DNA from: an uncultured Actinomycetes bacterium
GTDB taxonomy: Bacteria; Actinomycetota; Acidimicrobiia; Acidimicrobiales; Acidimicrobilacustridaceae
Reading direction: 5' to 3'
Length of the DNA stretch: 64,000 nt
NCBI GenBank assembly: GCA_937927725.1
Contig: CALBSE010000008.1
Coordinates: 1 to 64,000, forward strand
This document shows, piece after piece, positions 1 through 8,039 of the stretch (the stretch's first letter is position 1; each line of letters opens with the position of its first letter). The notes below the pieces were generated by a model, which saw nothing but the letters and a program-made list of their open reading frames with translations, was not told where the DNA came from and made no database searches. The position numbers were made by a program, and so were the translations under genes.

Positions 1-682
1 TGGGAACGTTCAACTTCACGAGCACCTTGCCGCGCGCATCGAGCACGCCTTCGAGCAACGTGCGCAACTGATGCATGGCGTGCGCCTTGGCCGGGTCTGC
101 ATAGGAATGCGGATTCGCGATCATTTCCGTGTACGAAACCAAAATCGTGTCGATGATTTTGAGGCCAGCTGCACGGAGAGCGCTGCCTGTTTCGGTGATG
201 TCAACAATGCAGTCGACAATGTCCGGAACTTTCGCTTCGGTCGCTCCGTAGGAAAGCTTGATGTCGGCGTTAATGCCTTTATCGGCGAAATACCGGCGCG
301 TCAGTTCGGGGTACTCACTTGAAACTCGAACACCCTGAGGGAGCTGCGCCACGCTCTCGTACGGAGAGTCCTTCGGCACGGCCACGATGATGCGCACTGG
401 ATTACTTGTGACCTTTGAGTACTTCAACTCACCTAGCGACTCGACGGTGGAGTTCGTTTCTTCGATCCAGTCGCGTCCGGTGATACCAAGGTCGAACAGG
501 CCCTCGGCGACGTACACGGGAATTTCCTGCGGACGCAGAATGCGAACGTCGATGACACGAGGGTCGTTGATCGTGGCTTTGTACTGAACAGAGGAATCTC
601 GAGACACCTTAAGGTCCGCCGCTTCGAACAGTTCGAGCGTCGCCTTTTCGAGCGATCCCTTGGGGAGAACAAGCTTGAGCAT
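1..682 (-). CDS. hisG: ATP phosphoribosyltransferase (long form), 3' end outside window
   Basis: First enzyme of histidine biosynthesis in the cytoplasm: it joins PRPP to ATP. About 227 residues are visible and the reading frame runs off the window start. The N-terminus has the family LPKGSL motif (residues 6-11) and GITGRDW (66-72); the PRPP-binding stretch DITETGSALRAAG lies near 160-175. The visible end (AHAMHQLRTLLEGVLDARGK) looks like the entry to the C-terminal regulatory domain of the long, hexameric, histidine-inhibited form. The ATG at 682 has no Shine-Dalgarno sequence but has TAGGTT exactly 6 nt upstream, so a leaderless mRNA is likely. It is divergent from the VIT gene. Confidence 0.95.
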   Translation of the reverse strand, partial: MLKLVLPKGSLEKATLELFEAADLKVSRDSSVQYKATINDPRVIDVRILRPQEIPVYVAEGLFDLGITGRDWIEETNSTVESLGELKYSKVTSNPVRIIVAVPKDSPYESVAQLPQGVRVSSEYPELTRRYFADKGINADIKLSYGATEAKVPDIVDCIVDITETGSALRAAGLKIIDTILVSYTEMIANPHSYADPAKAHAMHQLRTLLEGVLDARGKVLVKLNVP

Positions 683-688
683 TTGACC

Positions 689-694
689 AACCTA
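689..694 (-). promoter_or_regulatory. -10 element of hisG, leaderless configuration
   Basis: TAGGTT fits TANNNT and is followed by exactly 6 nt before the ATG at 682, which puts the predicted transcription start on the A of the start codon. No clear -35 hexamer was found. Confidence 0.45.
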
Positions 695-730
695 CCGTCC
701 GCCCCCAGAAACCTCGAAACCCATTTATGG

Positions 731-758
731 TTGGGACCTCCACCGGGCACCGTAGGCT
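731..758 (+). promoter_or_regulatory. Promoter of the VIT-family gene, leaderless configuration
   Basis: A -35-like TTGGGA (731-736), a 16-nt spacer and TAGGCT (753-758), then exactly 6 nt to the ATG at 765. The GGAGG at 759-763 lies only 1 nt from the ATG, too close to act as a ribosome binding site, so leaderless initiation is preferred. Confidence 0.45.
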
Positions 759-764
759 GGAGGT

Positions 765-1460
765 ATGGCGAGGCACAAAGAGCGACACCTCAGTCACCGG
801 ACCGGCTGGCTTCGAGCGTCAGTGCTCGGCGCCAACGACGGCATCATCTCCACCGCCTCTCTCATTTTGGGTGTCGCCGCATCAAATGCAAGCCATAACG
901 CGATTCTCACTGCCGGCGTTGCCGGAATGAGCGCAGGCGCTCTCGCGATGGGGATGGGTGAATACATCTCGGTCAGTTCCCAACGGGACACCGAACGCGC
1001 AGACATCGCAAAGGAAGTCTGGGAACTTGAAAATGTTCCCGAGCGCGAACTCTCGGAACTCACTGCGATCTACATGGAAAAGGGTCTTTCACGCGATTTG
1101 GCCCACGATGTCGCCGTGCAGCTCACCGAGAAGGACGCTCTCCGCATTCACCTCATCGAAGAACTCGGCATCACCGAGGAGACAATCGCTCGACCCCTTC
1201 AAGCGGCATTTTCTTCAATGGCGTCATTCGCTCTCGGAGCGATACTTCCTCTCCTTGCGGCTGCAGTTGCACCATCGGGGGCCCGCATCGCCACGACTTT
1301 GGTCGTCGCACTAGTCGCCCTTTTCGCCCTCGGAGTCGCTGGCGCAAAGGCGGGTGGTGCGAATCCGACCCGCGCAACACTGCGCGTCGTTGTCGGGGGC
1401 ATCCTCGCCATGGGCATCACTATGGCGATCGGAAAGATTTTCGGTGCCGCAGTCGGCTAA
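765..1460 (+). CDS. VIT1/CCC1-family membrane transporter (Fe2+/Mn2+ type)
   Basis: A 231-residue inner-membrane protein of the vacuolar iron transporter family, whose members export iron or manganese by proton antiport. The N-terminal LRASVLGANDGIISTASLILG (about 16-36) is the family TM1 signature. A second hydrophobic stretch follows near 47-68. A charged, Glu-rich cytosolic helical region (about 75-140; ERELSEL, LTEKDAL, IEELG) corresponds to the metal-binding domain, and three hydrophobic helices close the protein (about 145-230). It is a single plus-strand gene between hisG and the riboflavin genes, converging on ribH with 7 nt between stop codons. The metal is inferred from the family only. 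Confidence 0.9.
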   Translation: MARHKERHLSHRTGWLRASVLGANDGIISTASLILGVAASNASHNAILTAGVAGMSAGALAMGMGEYISVSSQRDTERADIAKEVWELENVPERELSELTAIYMEKGLSRDLAHDVAVQLTEKDALRIHLIEELGITEETIARPLQAAFSSMASFALGAILPLLAAAVAPSGARIATTLVVALVALFALGVAGAKAGGANPTRATLRVVVGGILAMGITMAIGKIFGAAVG

Positions 1461-1467
1461 CCGTTGC

Positions 1468-1953
1468 TTATTTTGTGATCGATCGCAGAAGATTGACCAT
1501 CTCAAGACCGGTGCGCACGCACTCTTCGCCTTTGTTGTCCTCGTCGGAAGATCGGGCGAGCGCTTGATCGAGATTCTCCGTGGTCAGTACGCCGAAGATC
1601 ACAGGAACGCCAGTTGCGAGTTGAACATCCATGATGCCTCGGGCGCATTCGCCGGCAACGAAGTCGTAATGCGAGGTCTCTCCCCGGATGACCGCGCCGA
1701 GGCATACAACCATGTCGACCTTGCCGCTATCGATGAGGCCCTTCGCCGCCATCGGCGCTTCGTACGCACCCGGCACCCACACCTGGAGAACGTCCGTTTC
1801 GGCAACTCCGTGCACCGCGAGTGCATTTTCGGCGCCCTCAATGAGGCGATTGGTGATGTGATCGTTCCAACGTCCGCATACCAGGCCGACTCGAATTCCC
1901 GAACCGTCAACGTTGCTCGAAAGCGAGTTCGCCGCGCGGAAGTTTGATGACAT
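1468..1953 (-). CDS. ribH: 6,7-dimethyl-8-ribityllumazine synthase
   Basis: Penultimate riboflavin step: condenses 5-amino-6-ribitylamino-uracil with 3,4-dihydroxy-2-butanone 4-phosphate; the family forms pentamers or 60-mer capsids. Its 161 residues are normal length. Visible family motifs are GRWNDHI near residue 27, VPGAYEAP near 60, GAVIRGETSHYDFV (with the catalytic His) near 85-98, and FGVLTTEN near 120. It is the last gene of ribD-ribE-ribBA-ribH; its ATG overlaps the ribBA stop by 1 nt (TGATG), which suggests translational coupling. Confidence 0.97.
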   Translation of the reverse strand: MSSNFRAANSLSSNVDGSGIRVGLVCGRWNDHITNRLIEGAENALAVHGVAETDVLQVWVPGAYEAPMAAKGLIDSGKVDMVVCLGAVIRGETSHYDFVAGECARGIMDVQLATGVPVIFGVLTTENLDQALARSSDEDNKGEECVRTGLEMVNLLRSITK

Positions 1954-3191
1954 CAGTCGAGCCCTTCAAGCATGTGGCCCATCTTTTCGCGCTTGGTGCG
2001 AAGGTACGCGATGTTCTCGGGATTCGGGATTGTCTCCAATGGCACACGCTCAACGATGTCGAGACCAAAGCCGTCGAGGCCGCCGTATTTCGAAGGATTG
2101 TTCGTAAGCGCACGCATGGTGGTGATGCCGAGATCGACGAGGATCTGCGCACCGATGCCGTACTCACGTGAATCGATGGGAAGCCCAAGGCTGACATTCG
2201 CTTCAACGGTGTCCTGGCCTGCATCTTGCAGGGAGTACGCGCGGATCTTGTGTCCGATTCCGACACCGCGACCTTCGTGTCCACGCAAGTACACGACGAC
2301 ACCGAGACCTTCGTCGTCAATGAGTTCCATCGCCTTGTCGAGTTGGATGCCGCAATCGCAGCGCAGCGAGCCGAAAACATCGCCAGTCAGGCACTCGGAG
2401 TGCACCCGCACAAGAACATTGTCTTGCCCTTGGACAGCACCCTTCACCAACGCAATGTGCTGCTGGCCGTCGAGCACGTTCTCATAGACATAACAGGTGA
2501 AGTCACCCCAATTCGTTGGGATGCGTGCTTCGGAAATTCGCTTCACCAATTTCTCGGTCTGACGGCGATAACGAATGAGCTCAGCGATCGAGATAAGGAG
2601 AAGTCCGTGTTCGTTGCAGAACGCAACGAGGTCGGGAACGCGAGCCATTGTTCCGTCGTCATTCACGATTTCGCACAACACACCGGAGGGATACATGCCT
2701 GCCATACGCGCCAGATCAACGGCAGCTTCGGTATGACCCGCGCGCTTCAATACGCCACCTTCGGCGTAGCGCAGAGGGAAGATATGGCCTGGTCGGGCAA
2801 GATCACCTGGGCGTGTTGCCGGATTGATGAGCGCTTGGATCGTCGCAGCGCGGTCAGCCGCGGAAATCCCGGTCGACGTGTCGTGGCGGTAATCGACCGA
2901 GTAGGTAAACGCTGTGCGTTGCGCCTCGGTGTTATCGCGAACCATCAGCGGAACTTCAAGTTCATCGAGTCGTTCACCGGTGAGTGGCGTGCAAATCACA
3001 CCAGAGGTGTGGCGAACAAAGAATGCAATCTTCTCCGCGGTCGCTGACTCGGCCGCCATGATGAGGTCGCCCTCGTTCTCGCGGTCTTCGTCGTCAACCA
3101 CGACGACGATCTCACCGCGAGCGATCGCCGCGATCGCATCAGGGATAGTCGCGAAGAATTCGGACCAATCGGAACGTTCCTGTGTGGACAT
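1953..3191 (-). CDS. ribBA: Bifunctional 3,4-DHBP synthase / GTP cyclohydrolase II
   Basis: Supplies both riboflavin precursors: the N-terminal domain (about 1-210) makes 3,4-dihydroxy-2-butanone 4-phosphate from ribulose 5-phosphate, and the C-terminal domain (about 215-412) opens GTP. DHBP synthase motifs are VDDEDRENEGDL near 30-42 and HTSGVICTP near 63-71. The cyclohydrolase has the zinc cysteines in VHSECLTGDVFGSLRCDCG near 265-285 and RGHEGRGVGIG near 310. The 412-residue length is typical of actinobacterial fusions. Start ATG overlaps the ribE stop (TGATG). Confidence 0.97.
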   Translation of the reverse strand: MSTQERSDWSEFFATIPDAIAAIARGEIVVVVDDEDRENEGDLIMAAESATAEKIAFFVRHTSGVICTPLTGERLDELEVPLMVRDNTEAQRTAFTYSVDYRHDTSTGISAADRAATIQALINPATRPGDLARPGHIFPLRYAEGGVLKRAGHTEAAVDLARMAGMYPSGVLCEIVNDDGTMARVPDLVAFCNEHGLLLISIAELIRYRRQTEKLVKRISEARIPTNWGDFTCYVYENVLDGQQHIALVKGAVQGQDNVLVRVHSECLTGDVFGSLRCDCGIQLDKAMELIDDEGLGVVVYLRGHEGRGVGIGHKIRAYSLQDAGQDTVEANVSLGLPIDSREYGIGAQILVDLGITTMRALTNNPSKYGGLDGFGLDIVERVPLETIPNPENIAYLRTKREKMGHMLEGLD

Positions 3192-3790
3192 CAGTCCTCC
3201 TCGGACCGGTTAAGTGAAGCGAGCTGCGCCTCAATGAGACGCTCGGTGTATTTCGCCATGACATCGACCTCGAGATTGACCGGCGAACCGGGGCCCTTAT
3301 GGCCAAGCGTGGTTACGGCCGACGTGTGAGGGATGACCGCAACAGTGAAACCGTCGTCAAGCGGCTTTACAACAGTGAGAGAAATTCCATCAACGGTGAT
3401 TGAACCTTTTTCAACGACGTAGCGAAGAAGATTCGATGGCATACGAATTTGGAGGTCCGGCACCCCTTGGACGATTTCGCCGACGGCATCGACGTGACCC
3501 TGCACGAGATGACCGCCGAGACGGTCTTCGAGGCGAACGGGGCGCTCGAGATTCACTGGGTCACCCGCGGAAAGTGATCCGAGATTGGTGCGGTTGAAGG
3601 TTTCGTCGCTCACGTCGGCATCCCACCAACCGCCAGCAGTATCGAACGCAACAATCGTGAGGCAACATCCGTTGACAGCTGTGGAATCGCCGATCGAGGC
3701 ACCCTCAAGAACCGCAGAACAACTGATGCGCAGGCGCGAGCCATTACGAGATGCCACGGTTCCGAGTTCTTCAACAATTCCGGTGAACAT
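3191..3790 (-). CDS. ribE: Riboflavin synthase (alpha-type)
   Basis: Final riboflavin step: dismutation of two lumazines. The 199-residue protein starts with the family-invariant MFTGIVEELG and has the usual internal duplication: first barrel about 1-90 (with AVNGCCLTI), second about 95-185 (with GHVDAVGEI near 100 and VDGISLTV near 135). The N-terminal FTG of each trimer subunit reaches the active site in known structures. It starts 2 nt after the ribD stop and overlaps ribBA by 1 nt. Also called ribC in some species. Confidence 0.97.
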   Translation of the reverse strand: MFTGIVEELGTVASRNGSRLRISCSAVLEGASIGDSTAVNGCCLTIVAFDTAGGWWDADVSDETFNRTNLGSLSAGDPVNLERPVRLEDRLGGHLVQGHVDAVGEIVQGVPDLQIRMPSNLLRYVVEKGSITVDGISLTVVKPLDDGFTVAVIPHTSAVTTLGHKGPGSPVNLEVDVMAKYTERLIEAQLASLNRSEED

Positions 3791-3792
3791 GA

Positions 3793-4776
3793 TTAGGCCT
3801 CGATCTCCAGCCGAAGATCGTCCCCCACACGGGCCACGTCCACAATTCGACCCCGCCAGAGGTCGTCGATGGTCGGGGATCCTGCGCCAGAAAAGAGGCC
3901 GAGGGCGTCGTTGCCCCCAAAAAATGCGGGAGCGACATAGAGCACGTAGCGATCGACCAAACCAGCCTCGTGGAAGGCCTGGGCCACGGTGGCACCGCCT
4001 TCGATCATGAGTTGCAGGACTCCCCGATCCCCCAAATCGTCGAGGATCGTTATGAGCTCACCCGAGAGCTCGAGACAAGGTTGGATCGCCGCATCGGCAG
4101 GAGCCGTGCCGAGAACAACTCGAAGGGGTTCGGTGTCATCTGCACTGATTTCGGCGTCGGGAAGCCGAACCGTAAGCGATGGGTTATCGGAACGGACGGT
4201 GCCGGCACCAACAACGATGGCGTCGCTCTCGGCTCGGAGGCGATGCGCATCGAGGCGAGCCTCGTCGCCAGTAATCCACTGCGAGGTGCCATCGGGAGCT
4301 GCGGTACGGCCATCGAGTGTTGCGGCAAGTTTCAACACCACAAATGGGCGACCGGTGGAACGGTGATGAAGATACGGAGCTAACTGCCGTGCAACGTCAT
4401 CGGTGCGGCAACCGACGTCGACGGTAATACCGGCGTCGCGAAGTCGAGCGATTCCCCGACCCGACACCTTCGCATCGGGATCAGAGACGCCAATCACAAC
4501 CCGAGCGACACCCGCTTCGATGACCGCTTCGGCGCACGGCGGCGTCAGCCCTTGATGCGAACAAGGTTCGAGCGTTACATAGAGGGTTGAACCATTTGCC
4601 GCTTCGCCCGCAGCTGCCAACGCAACGACTTCGGCGTGCGGACCAGTGCGGCCATCGGTGGCCCCCTCGAACCCAGCGTGGTCAGAGTTGCCAGCAGGAA
4701 CCACTACCGCTCCGACCCACGGACGTGGCGCGACACGGCGGCGAACCTTGGCGGCGGCGTTCATCGCCTGGCCCAT
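3793..4776 (-). CDS. ribD: Bifunctional pyrimidine deaminase / reductase RibD
   Basis: Second and third riboflavin steps. The deaminase domain (about 1-115) has zinc ligands in HAEVVAL near 48 and EPCSHQGLTPPC near 71-82. The reductase domain (about 118-327) has VVLKLAATLDGRTA near 145 and the late LMIEGG motif. The listed ATG (4776) has GAGG 5 nt upstream, but the frame stays open upstream and encodes TTADEAR directly before it, matching the D-E-x-x-M start of the RibD family. The natural N-terminus may therefore lie at an ATT codon at 4800. No FMN riboswitch was seen; mogA ends 104 nt upstream. Confidence 0.92.
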   Translation of the reverse strand: MGQAMNAAAKVRRRVAPRPWVGAVVVPAGNSDHAGFEGATDGRTGPHAEVVALAAAGEAANGSTLYVTLEPCSHQGLTPPCAEAVIEAGVARVVIGVSDPDAKVSGRGIARLRDAGITVDVGCRTDDVARQLAPYLHHRSTGRPFVVLKLAATLDGRTAAPDGTSQWITGDEARLDAHRLRAESDAIVVGAGTVRSDNPSLTVRLPDAEISADDTEPLRVVLGTAPADAAIQPCLELSGELITILDDLGDRGVLQLMIEGGATVAQAFHEAGLVDRYVLYVAPAFFGGNDALGLFSGAGSPTIDDLWRGRIVDVARVGDDLRLEIEA

Positions 4777-4880
4777 ACGGGCCTCGTCAGCAGTTGTAAT
4801 GGCGATAGCGAGCGATCGTACCGGCTGCGACCGCCCCTCCTTCAGTCCGAAACAACGCTGACAGGACTATGCGCTGGGGT

Positions 4881-5372
4881 TCAGTCGCCGGCGAGCAGGC
4901 GAATCGCGTGGGGAATGACGTCGAGGACGGCCTCGAGGCATTCGATCGTTCCTGCAGTGGAACCGGGAGTGTTGAGGATCAGCGCCTGACCCCGAGTGCC
5001 CGCGACCCCACGCGAGAGACGGCCCAGGGGGTTCACGCCCCGCATTGCTTCAGCGAGACCTGGCGCCTCGCGATCGAGCACCATCTTTGTTCCTTCAGGC
5101 GAAAGGTCCCGCGGACCAAACCCCGTGCCGCCGGTTGAAATGATGAGACCGTTGAATCCATCAGACATTTCAAAGATCGCTTCACCCACCGTTTGAATTC
5201 CATCGGCAACGACTCGGTGTTCGACAACCTCGAAGCCTTCGGAAGTCAGCCGCTCGACCAGCGCTCGTCCACTCTTGTCGTCGCGGGTGCCGGCAACGAC
5301 GCCGTCGGAAACGGTGAGGACTTTGGCACTCAGCCCTGCGGTCGGTGTCGTCGTTGCTGCGTGATCGGTCAT
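4881..5372 (-). CDS. MogA/MoaB-family molybdopterin protein
   Basis: 163 residues in the cytosolic MoCF_biosynth fold, which adenylylates molybdopterin during molybdenum cofactor synthesis. Motifs are KVLTVSDGVVAGTRDDKSG near 17-35, IISTGGTGFGPRDLSPEGT near 78-96 and ALILNTPGS near 133-141, all typical of MogA/MoaB. I chose the ATG at 5372, which overlaps the rsmB stop as ATGA; another ATG lies at 5381. No other molybdenum gene is nearby. In related actinobacteria rpe usually sits at this point between rsmB and ribD. MogA and MoaB cannot be told apart here. Confidence 0.88.
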   Translation of the reverse strand: MTDHAATTTPTAGLSAKVLTVSDGVVAGTRDDKSGRALVERLTSEGFEVVEHRVVADGIQTVGEAIFEMSDGFNGLIISTGGTGFGPRDLSPEGTKMVLDREAPGLAEAMRGVNPLGRLSRGVAGTRGQALILNTPGSTAGTIECLEAVLDVIPHAIRLLAGD

Positions 5373-6574
5373 TCGCTGCATACTTTCTCATTCGCCGGGA
5401 CTCCGAGTCGGAGCACATACATGCCGTCGGTCCCCGCGTCTTGGGGAAGCAACAGCGCCCCTCGCCCAAGTGGCGTCCAAGGCGCCGATTCGAGTGGACG
5501 AGCGACAAGGTCGGGAAAACGTTGCGAGGCCCACTCGTCGAGTTCTGAGGTCTCGGCTGCGGTGATCGTGCACACGCTGTACACGAGTTCGCCTCCAGGT
5601 CGAATCAATTCGACTGCCTGAGTGAACAGTTTGCGCTGGATCTGAACAAGTTCATCAATGTCCTTTTGGGCAATGCGCCAGCGCGCATCGGGCCGACGGC
5701 GAAGCGCTCCCAATCCAGAACACGGTGCGTCGAGAAGGACACGATCAAACGACTGTGGGCGGAATGGAGGCGCGGTTCCGTCGGCACCGATGATCTGCAT
5801 GTCGCTCGGACTGATGTCAAGGCGTTCGCGGTTACTCGACAACAACGTGAGCCGTGAAGGACGCATGTCGGCTGCAACCACGATTGCGCCATCGGTGACG
5901 AGTGCTGTGGCCTTGCCGCCGGGTGCGGCGCAGACGTCAAGCACACGATCACCAGGTTGAGCGTCGACCGCTGCCGCAACGAGTTGCGAACCTTCGTCTT
6001 GGATATAGCCATCGTCGCGAGTGGTCACCGTTGCCGATTCATTCATCGACTCAAGCGCTGCGACTGCTCGATCGAATCCGAGGTCCTCGGTAAGTCGATT
6101 CACGATCCATTCGGGTTGCGACAACCGAATCGCATCAGTCGGCCACTCGGCAGGAAGAGACGTTGCGACTTTCCGAAGCACCGCGTTACACAACCCACTG
6201 ATCTTCCTCGGTGCCGCTTCAACCGTTGCACTCACGGCTGCATGCGGCGGCGTGCCCAGAAAGGCCAATTGGAATGCGCCAAGTCGAAGCCACGTGCGCG
6301 CTATCAGGTCGACCCGCTCAGGATCAGGGAGAAATCGGTCAATGAGCCAATCACATGAGCGACGCATTCGCGTTGTTCCGTAGACAAGTTCGGTAACGAA
6401 ACCGCGGTCGCGTTGTTCAAGCGAACTCTTGGCGAGCATCGGCGACAGAACAATGTTGGCGTAGGCGCCATCGCGCTCAATGCGAATGAGAGCGTCGGCA
6501 GCGAGCTGCCGAGCCGCGACACCAGCGGCATCTCCTCGGCCCCCGCCTTGCTTCTTTTTTGGCGGAGTGGTCAT
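5369..6574 (-). CDS. rsmB: 16S rRNA (cytosine-C5)-methyltransferase RsmB (Sun/Fmu)
   Basis: SAM-dependent methylation of 16S rRNA C967 in the family. The 401-residue protein has a short basic N-terminus, a NusB-like RNA-binding domain (about 18-140, with ELVYGTTRMRRSCDWL), then a Rossmann methyltransferase. SAM site: VLDVCAAPGGKAT near 215. Motif IV with its cysteine: LLDAPCSGLGALRRRPD near 280. Motif VI with the nucleophilic cysteine: VYSVCTIT near 335. Its ATG overlaps the fmt stop (ATGA). Confidence 0.96.
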   Translation of the reverse strand: MTTPPKKKQGGGRGDAAGVAARQLAADALIRIERDGAYANIVLSPMLAKSSLEQRDRGFVTELVYGTTRMRRSCDWLIDRFLPDPERVDLIARTWLRLGAFQLAFLGTPPHAAVSATVEAAPRKISGLCNAVLRKVATSLPAEWPTDAIRLSQPEWIVNRLTEDLGFDRAVAALESMNESATVTTRDDGYIQDEGSQLVAAAVDAQPGDRVLDVCAAPGGKATALVTDGAIVVAADMRPSRLTLLSSNRERLDISPSDMQIIGADGTAPPFRPQSFDRVLLDAPCSGLGALRRRPDARWRIAQKDIDELVQIQRKLFTQAVELIRPGGELVYSVCTITAAETSELDEWASQRFPDLVARPLESAPWTPLGRGALLLPQDAGTDGMYVLRLGVPANEKVCSE

Positions 6575-7467
6575 TGTCCCAATCGATCATCGGAGGTTGG
6601 TCGGGCGCCATTGCGCCACGCAGATGCATCCTGGCGTGCTTTGCCTTCAGGCTGAACCACGACGAGTTCGAGAGCACCTTCGCCGCATCCCACGACGAGA
6701 CCGTCGATCGTTCCCGGGGCTCCACCCGCTGCCCCCAAGGCAACTTCGTGAACTTTCAAACGAGTTCCACGGAACGTGGTCCAAGCCCCACCAAGTCGAA
6801 CCAAGCGTTCAATCGTTGAAGCCGGAAGCGACCAGTCGATCTGAAGCTCCGAAACAGAAATCTTCTTGGCATACGAGACTTCACCCGTCTGAGGTTCCGG
6901 GACAGGCAGGTCATTGCGGAGCGTTTCAACCAGCAACTCTGAACCGAGGTCGATGAGTCGCTCTCTCAATGTGGCCAACGTGTCATCGGAAGCAATCGGC
7001 GTGACGGTGCGAGCGTAGACATCCCCTGTGTCGAGTTCGACTCCGATATCCATCAGGCAAACACCCGTCTCGGCGTCGCCTGCGAGGAGCGCGCGCTCGA
7101 CTGGTGCAGCACCGCGCCACTTCGGCAACAACGAGAAGTGAATGTTGATCATGGGAAGAACTTCGAGAATTGATGCTGGGATGATTCGGCCGTAGGCAAC
7201 TACCACCGCGAGATCAACGTCGAAATTCAAGACATCTTCCAATTGATCCGAAACAGAAAGCCCCACTTCTAAGGCCGCAGCCTTCACCGGAGAGGGCGAC
7301 AACTCTCCCCCACGACCGCGTCGCTTATCGGGGCCCGAGATCACAATCGGAATTTCGAAACCAGCACGAACCAGCGCGAGCAGTGGTTCAACCGCAACGT
7401 CAGGAGTCCCGAGGTAGGCGAGACGCTTCGAACGCGTTGGGGGGCGCGCCAAGGTTGAATCAGCCAT
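6571..7467 (-). CDS. fmt: Methionyl-tRNA formyltransferase
   Basis: Formylates initiator Met-tRNA using 10-formyltetrahydrofolate. The N-terminal domain starts RLAYLGTPDVAVEPL. Catalytic motif: INIHFSLLPKWRGAAPVERAL near 103-123, with Asn, His and later Asp in LDTGDV. The C-terminal tRNA-binding barrel covers about 205-298. I chose the ATG at 7467 (298 residues), which begins 7 nt after the def stop; an in-frame TTG at 7503 would overlap def by 29 nt and add residues outside the family alignment. Expressed with def, the enzyme that removes the formyl group. Confidence 0.96.
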   Translation of the reverse strand: MADSTLARPPTRSKRLAYLGTPDVAVEPLLALVRAGFEIPIVISGPDKRRGRGGELSPSPVKAAALEVGLSVSDQLEDVLNFDVDLAVVVAYGRIIPASILEVLPMINIHFSLLPKWRGAAPVERALLAGDAETGVCLMDIGVELDTGDVYARTVTPIASDDTLATLRERLIDLGSELLVETLRNDLPVPEPQTGEVSYAKKISVSELQIDWSLPASTIERLVRLGGAWTTFRGTRLKVHEVALGAAGGAPGTIDGLVVGCGEGALELVVVQPEGKARQDASAWRNGARPTSDDRLGQ

Positions 7468-7474
7468 GAACGCT

Positions 7475-8017
7475 CTAAGGCAACCGAAGTCGGCCCAGGC
7501 CAACTTCGGATTCTGGAAGTTGGCCTACGCCCCGAGCTCGGAGAGCTCGAATGGCGGCACGACTTTCGGCAAGTTGCTCAGGAGTCAGGTGCTTCTCCAT
7601 GAGGATGCCCTCGAGATGATCGATTTCGTGCTGGAAGACCCGCGCGGCGAAATCATCGAGTTCAAGATCGATCTCCTTGCCGTCGAGGTCGTAGCCCTTC
7701 ACATGAATTTCCGCTGGTCGAAGAATTTCGAAATGAAGTCCGGGAATCGAGAGGCAGCCCTCGGTGAATTCCGCCTCGCCTCGAGATTCGACGATGACGG
7801 GATTGATGATCACACCGGGTTCGTCGTCGTGATCAAAGACAAAGAAGCGTTTCTGAACACCGATCTGAGGAGCAGCGAGTCCAACCCCAGGCGCGTCGTA
7901 CATCGTGACAAACATGTCTTGAACGAGCCGAGCGAATGCACCATCGACATTCGTGACCTCAGCGGCGCGCTGGGTCAGCACGGGGTCGCCGATGATGCGG
8001 ATCGAGTGCGGGGCCAT
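7475..8017 (-). CDS. def: Peptide deformylase
   Basis: Metal-dependent removal of formyl groups from nascent proteins. All three signature motifs are present: GVGLAAPQIG near 46-55, EGCLSIPG near 89-96 (metal Cys) and QHEIDHLEG near 131-139 (two metal His and catalytic Glu). The ATG at 8017 (180 residues) is chosen over 8041 because the protein then begins MAPHSIRIIGDP, as in homologues, and because TACCCT lies exactly 6 nt upstream, giving a leaderless start. It heads the def-fmt-rsmB-mogA-rib run and diverges from the RsmC-like gene. Confidence 0.96.
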   Translation of the reverse strand: MAPHSIRIIGDPVLTQRAAEVTNVDGAFARLVQDMFVTMYDAPGVGLAAPQIGVQKRFFVFDHDDEPGVIINPVIVESRGEAEFTEGCLSIPGLHFEILRPAEIHVKGYDLDGKEIDLELDDFAARVFQHEIDHLEGILMEKHLTPEQLAESRAAIRALRARGVGQLPESEVGLGRLRLP

Positions 8018-8023
8018 GGCACA

Positions 8024-8029
8024 AGGGTA
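8024..8029 (-). promoter_or_regulatory. -10 element of def, leaderless configuration
   Basis: TACCCT fits TANNNT and ends 6 nt before the ATG at 8017. It shares two base pairs (8028-8029) with the -10 element of the divergent methyltransferase gene. Confidence 0.45.
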
Positions 8030-8033
8030 GCGT
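8028..8033 (+). promoter_or_regulatory. -10 element of the RsmC-like gene, leaderless configuration
   Basis: TAGCGT fits TANNNT and ends 6 nt before the ATG at 8040. It overlaps the opposing def -10 element. Confidence 0.45.
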
Positions 8034-8039
8034 CGTGAC

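Noticed and set aside
4777..4880. FMN riboswitch upstream of ribD
   Set aside because: Only 104 nt separate mogA and ribD, too short for the element, and no RFN-type conserved segments were recognised.
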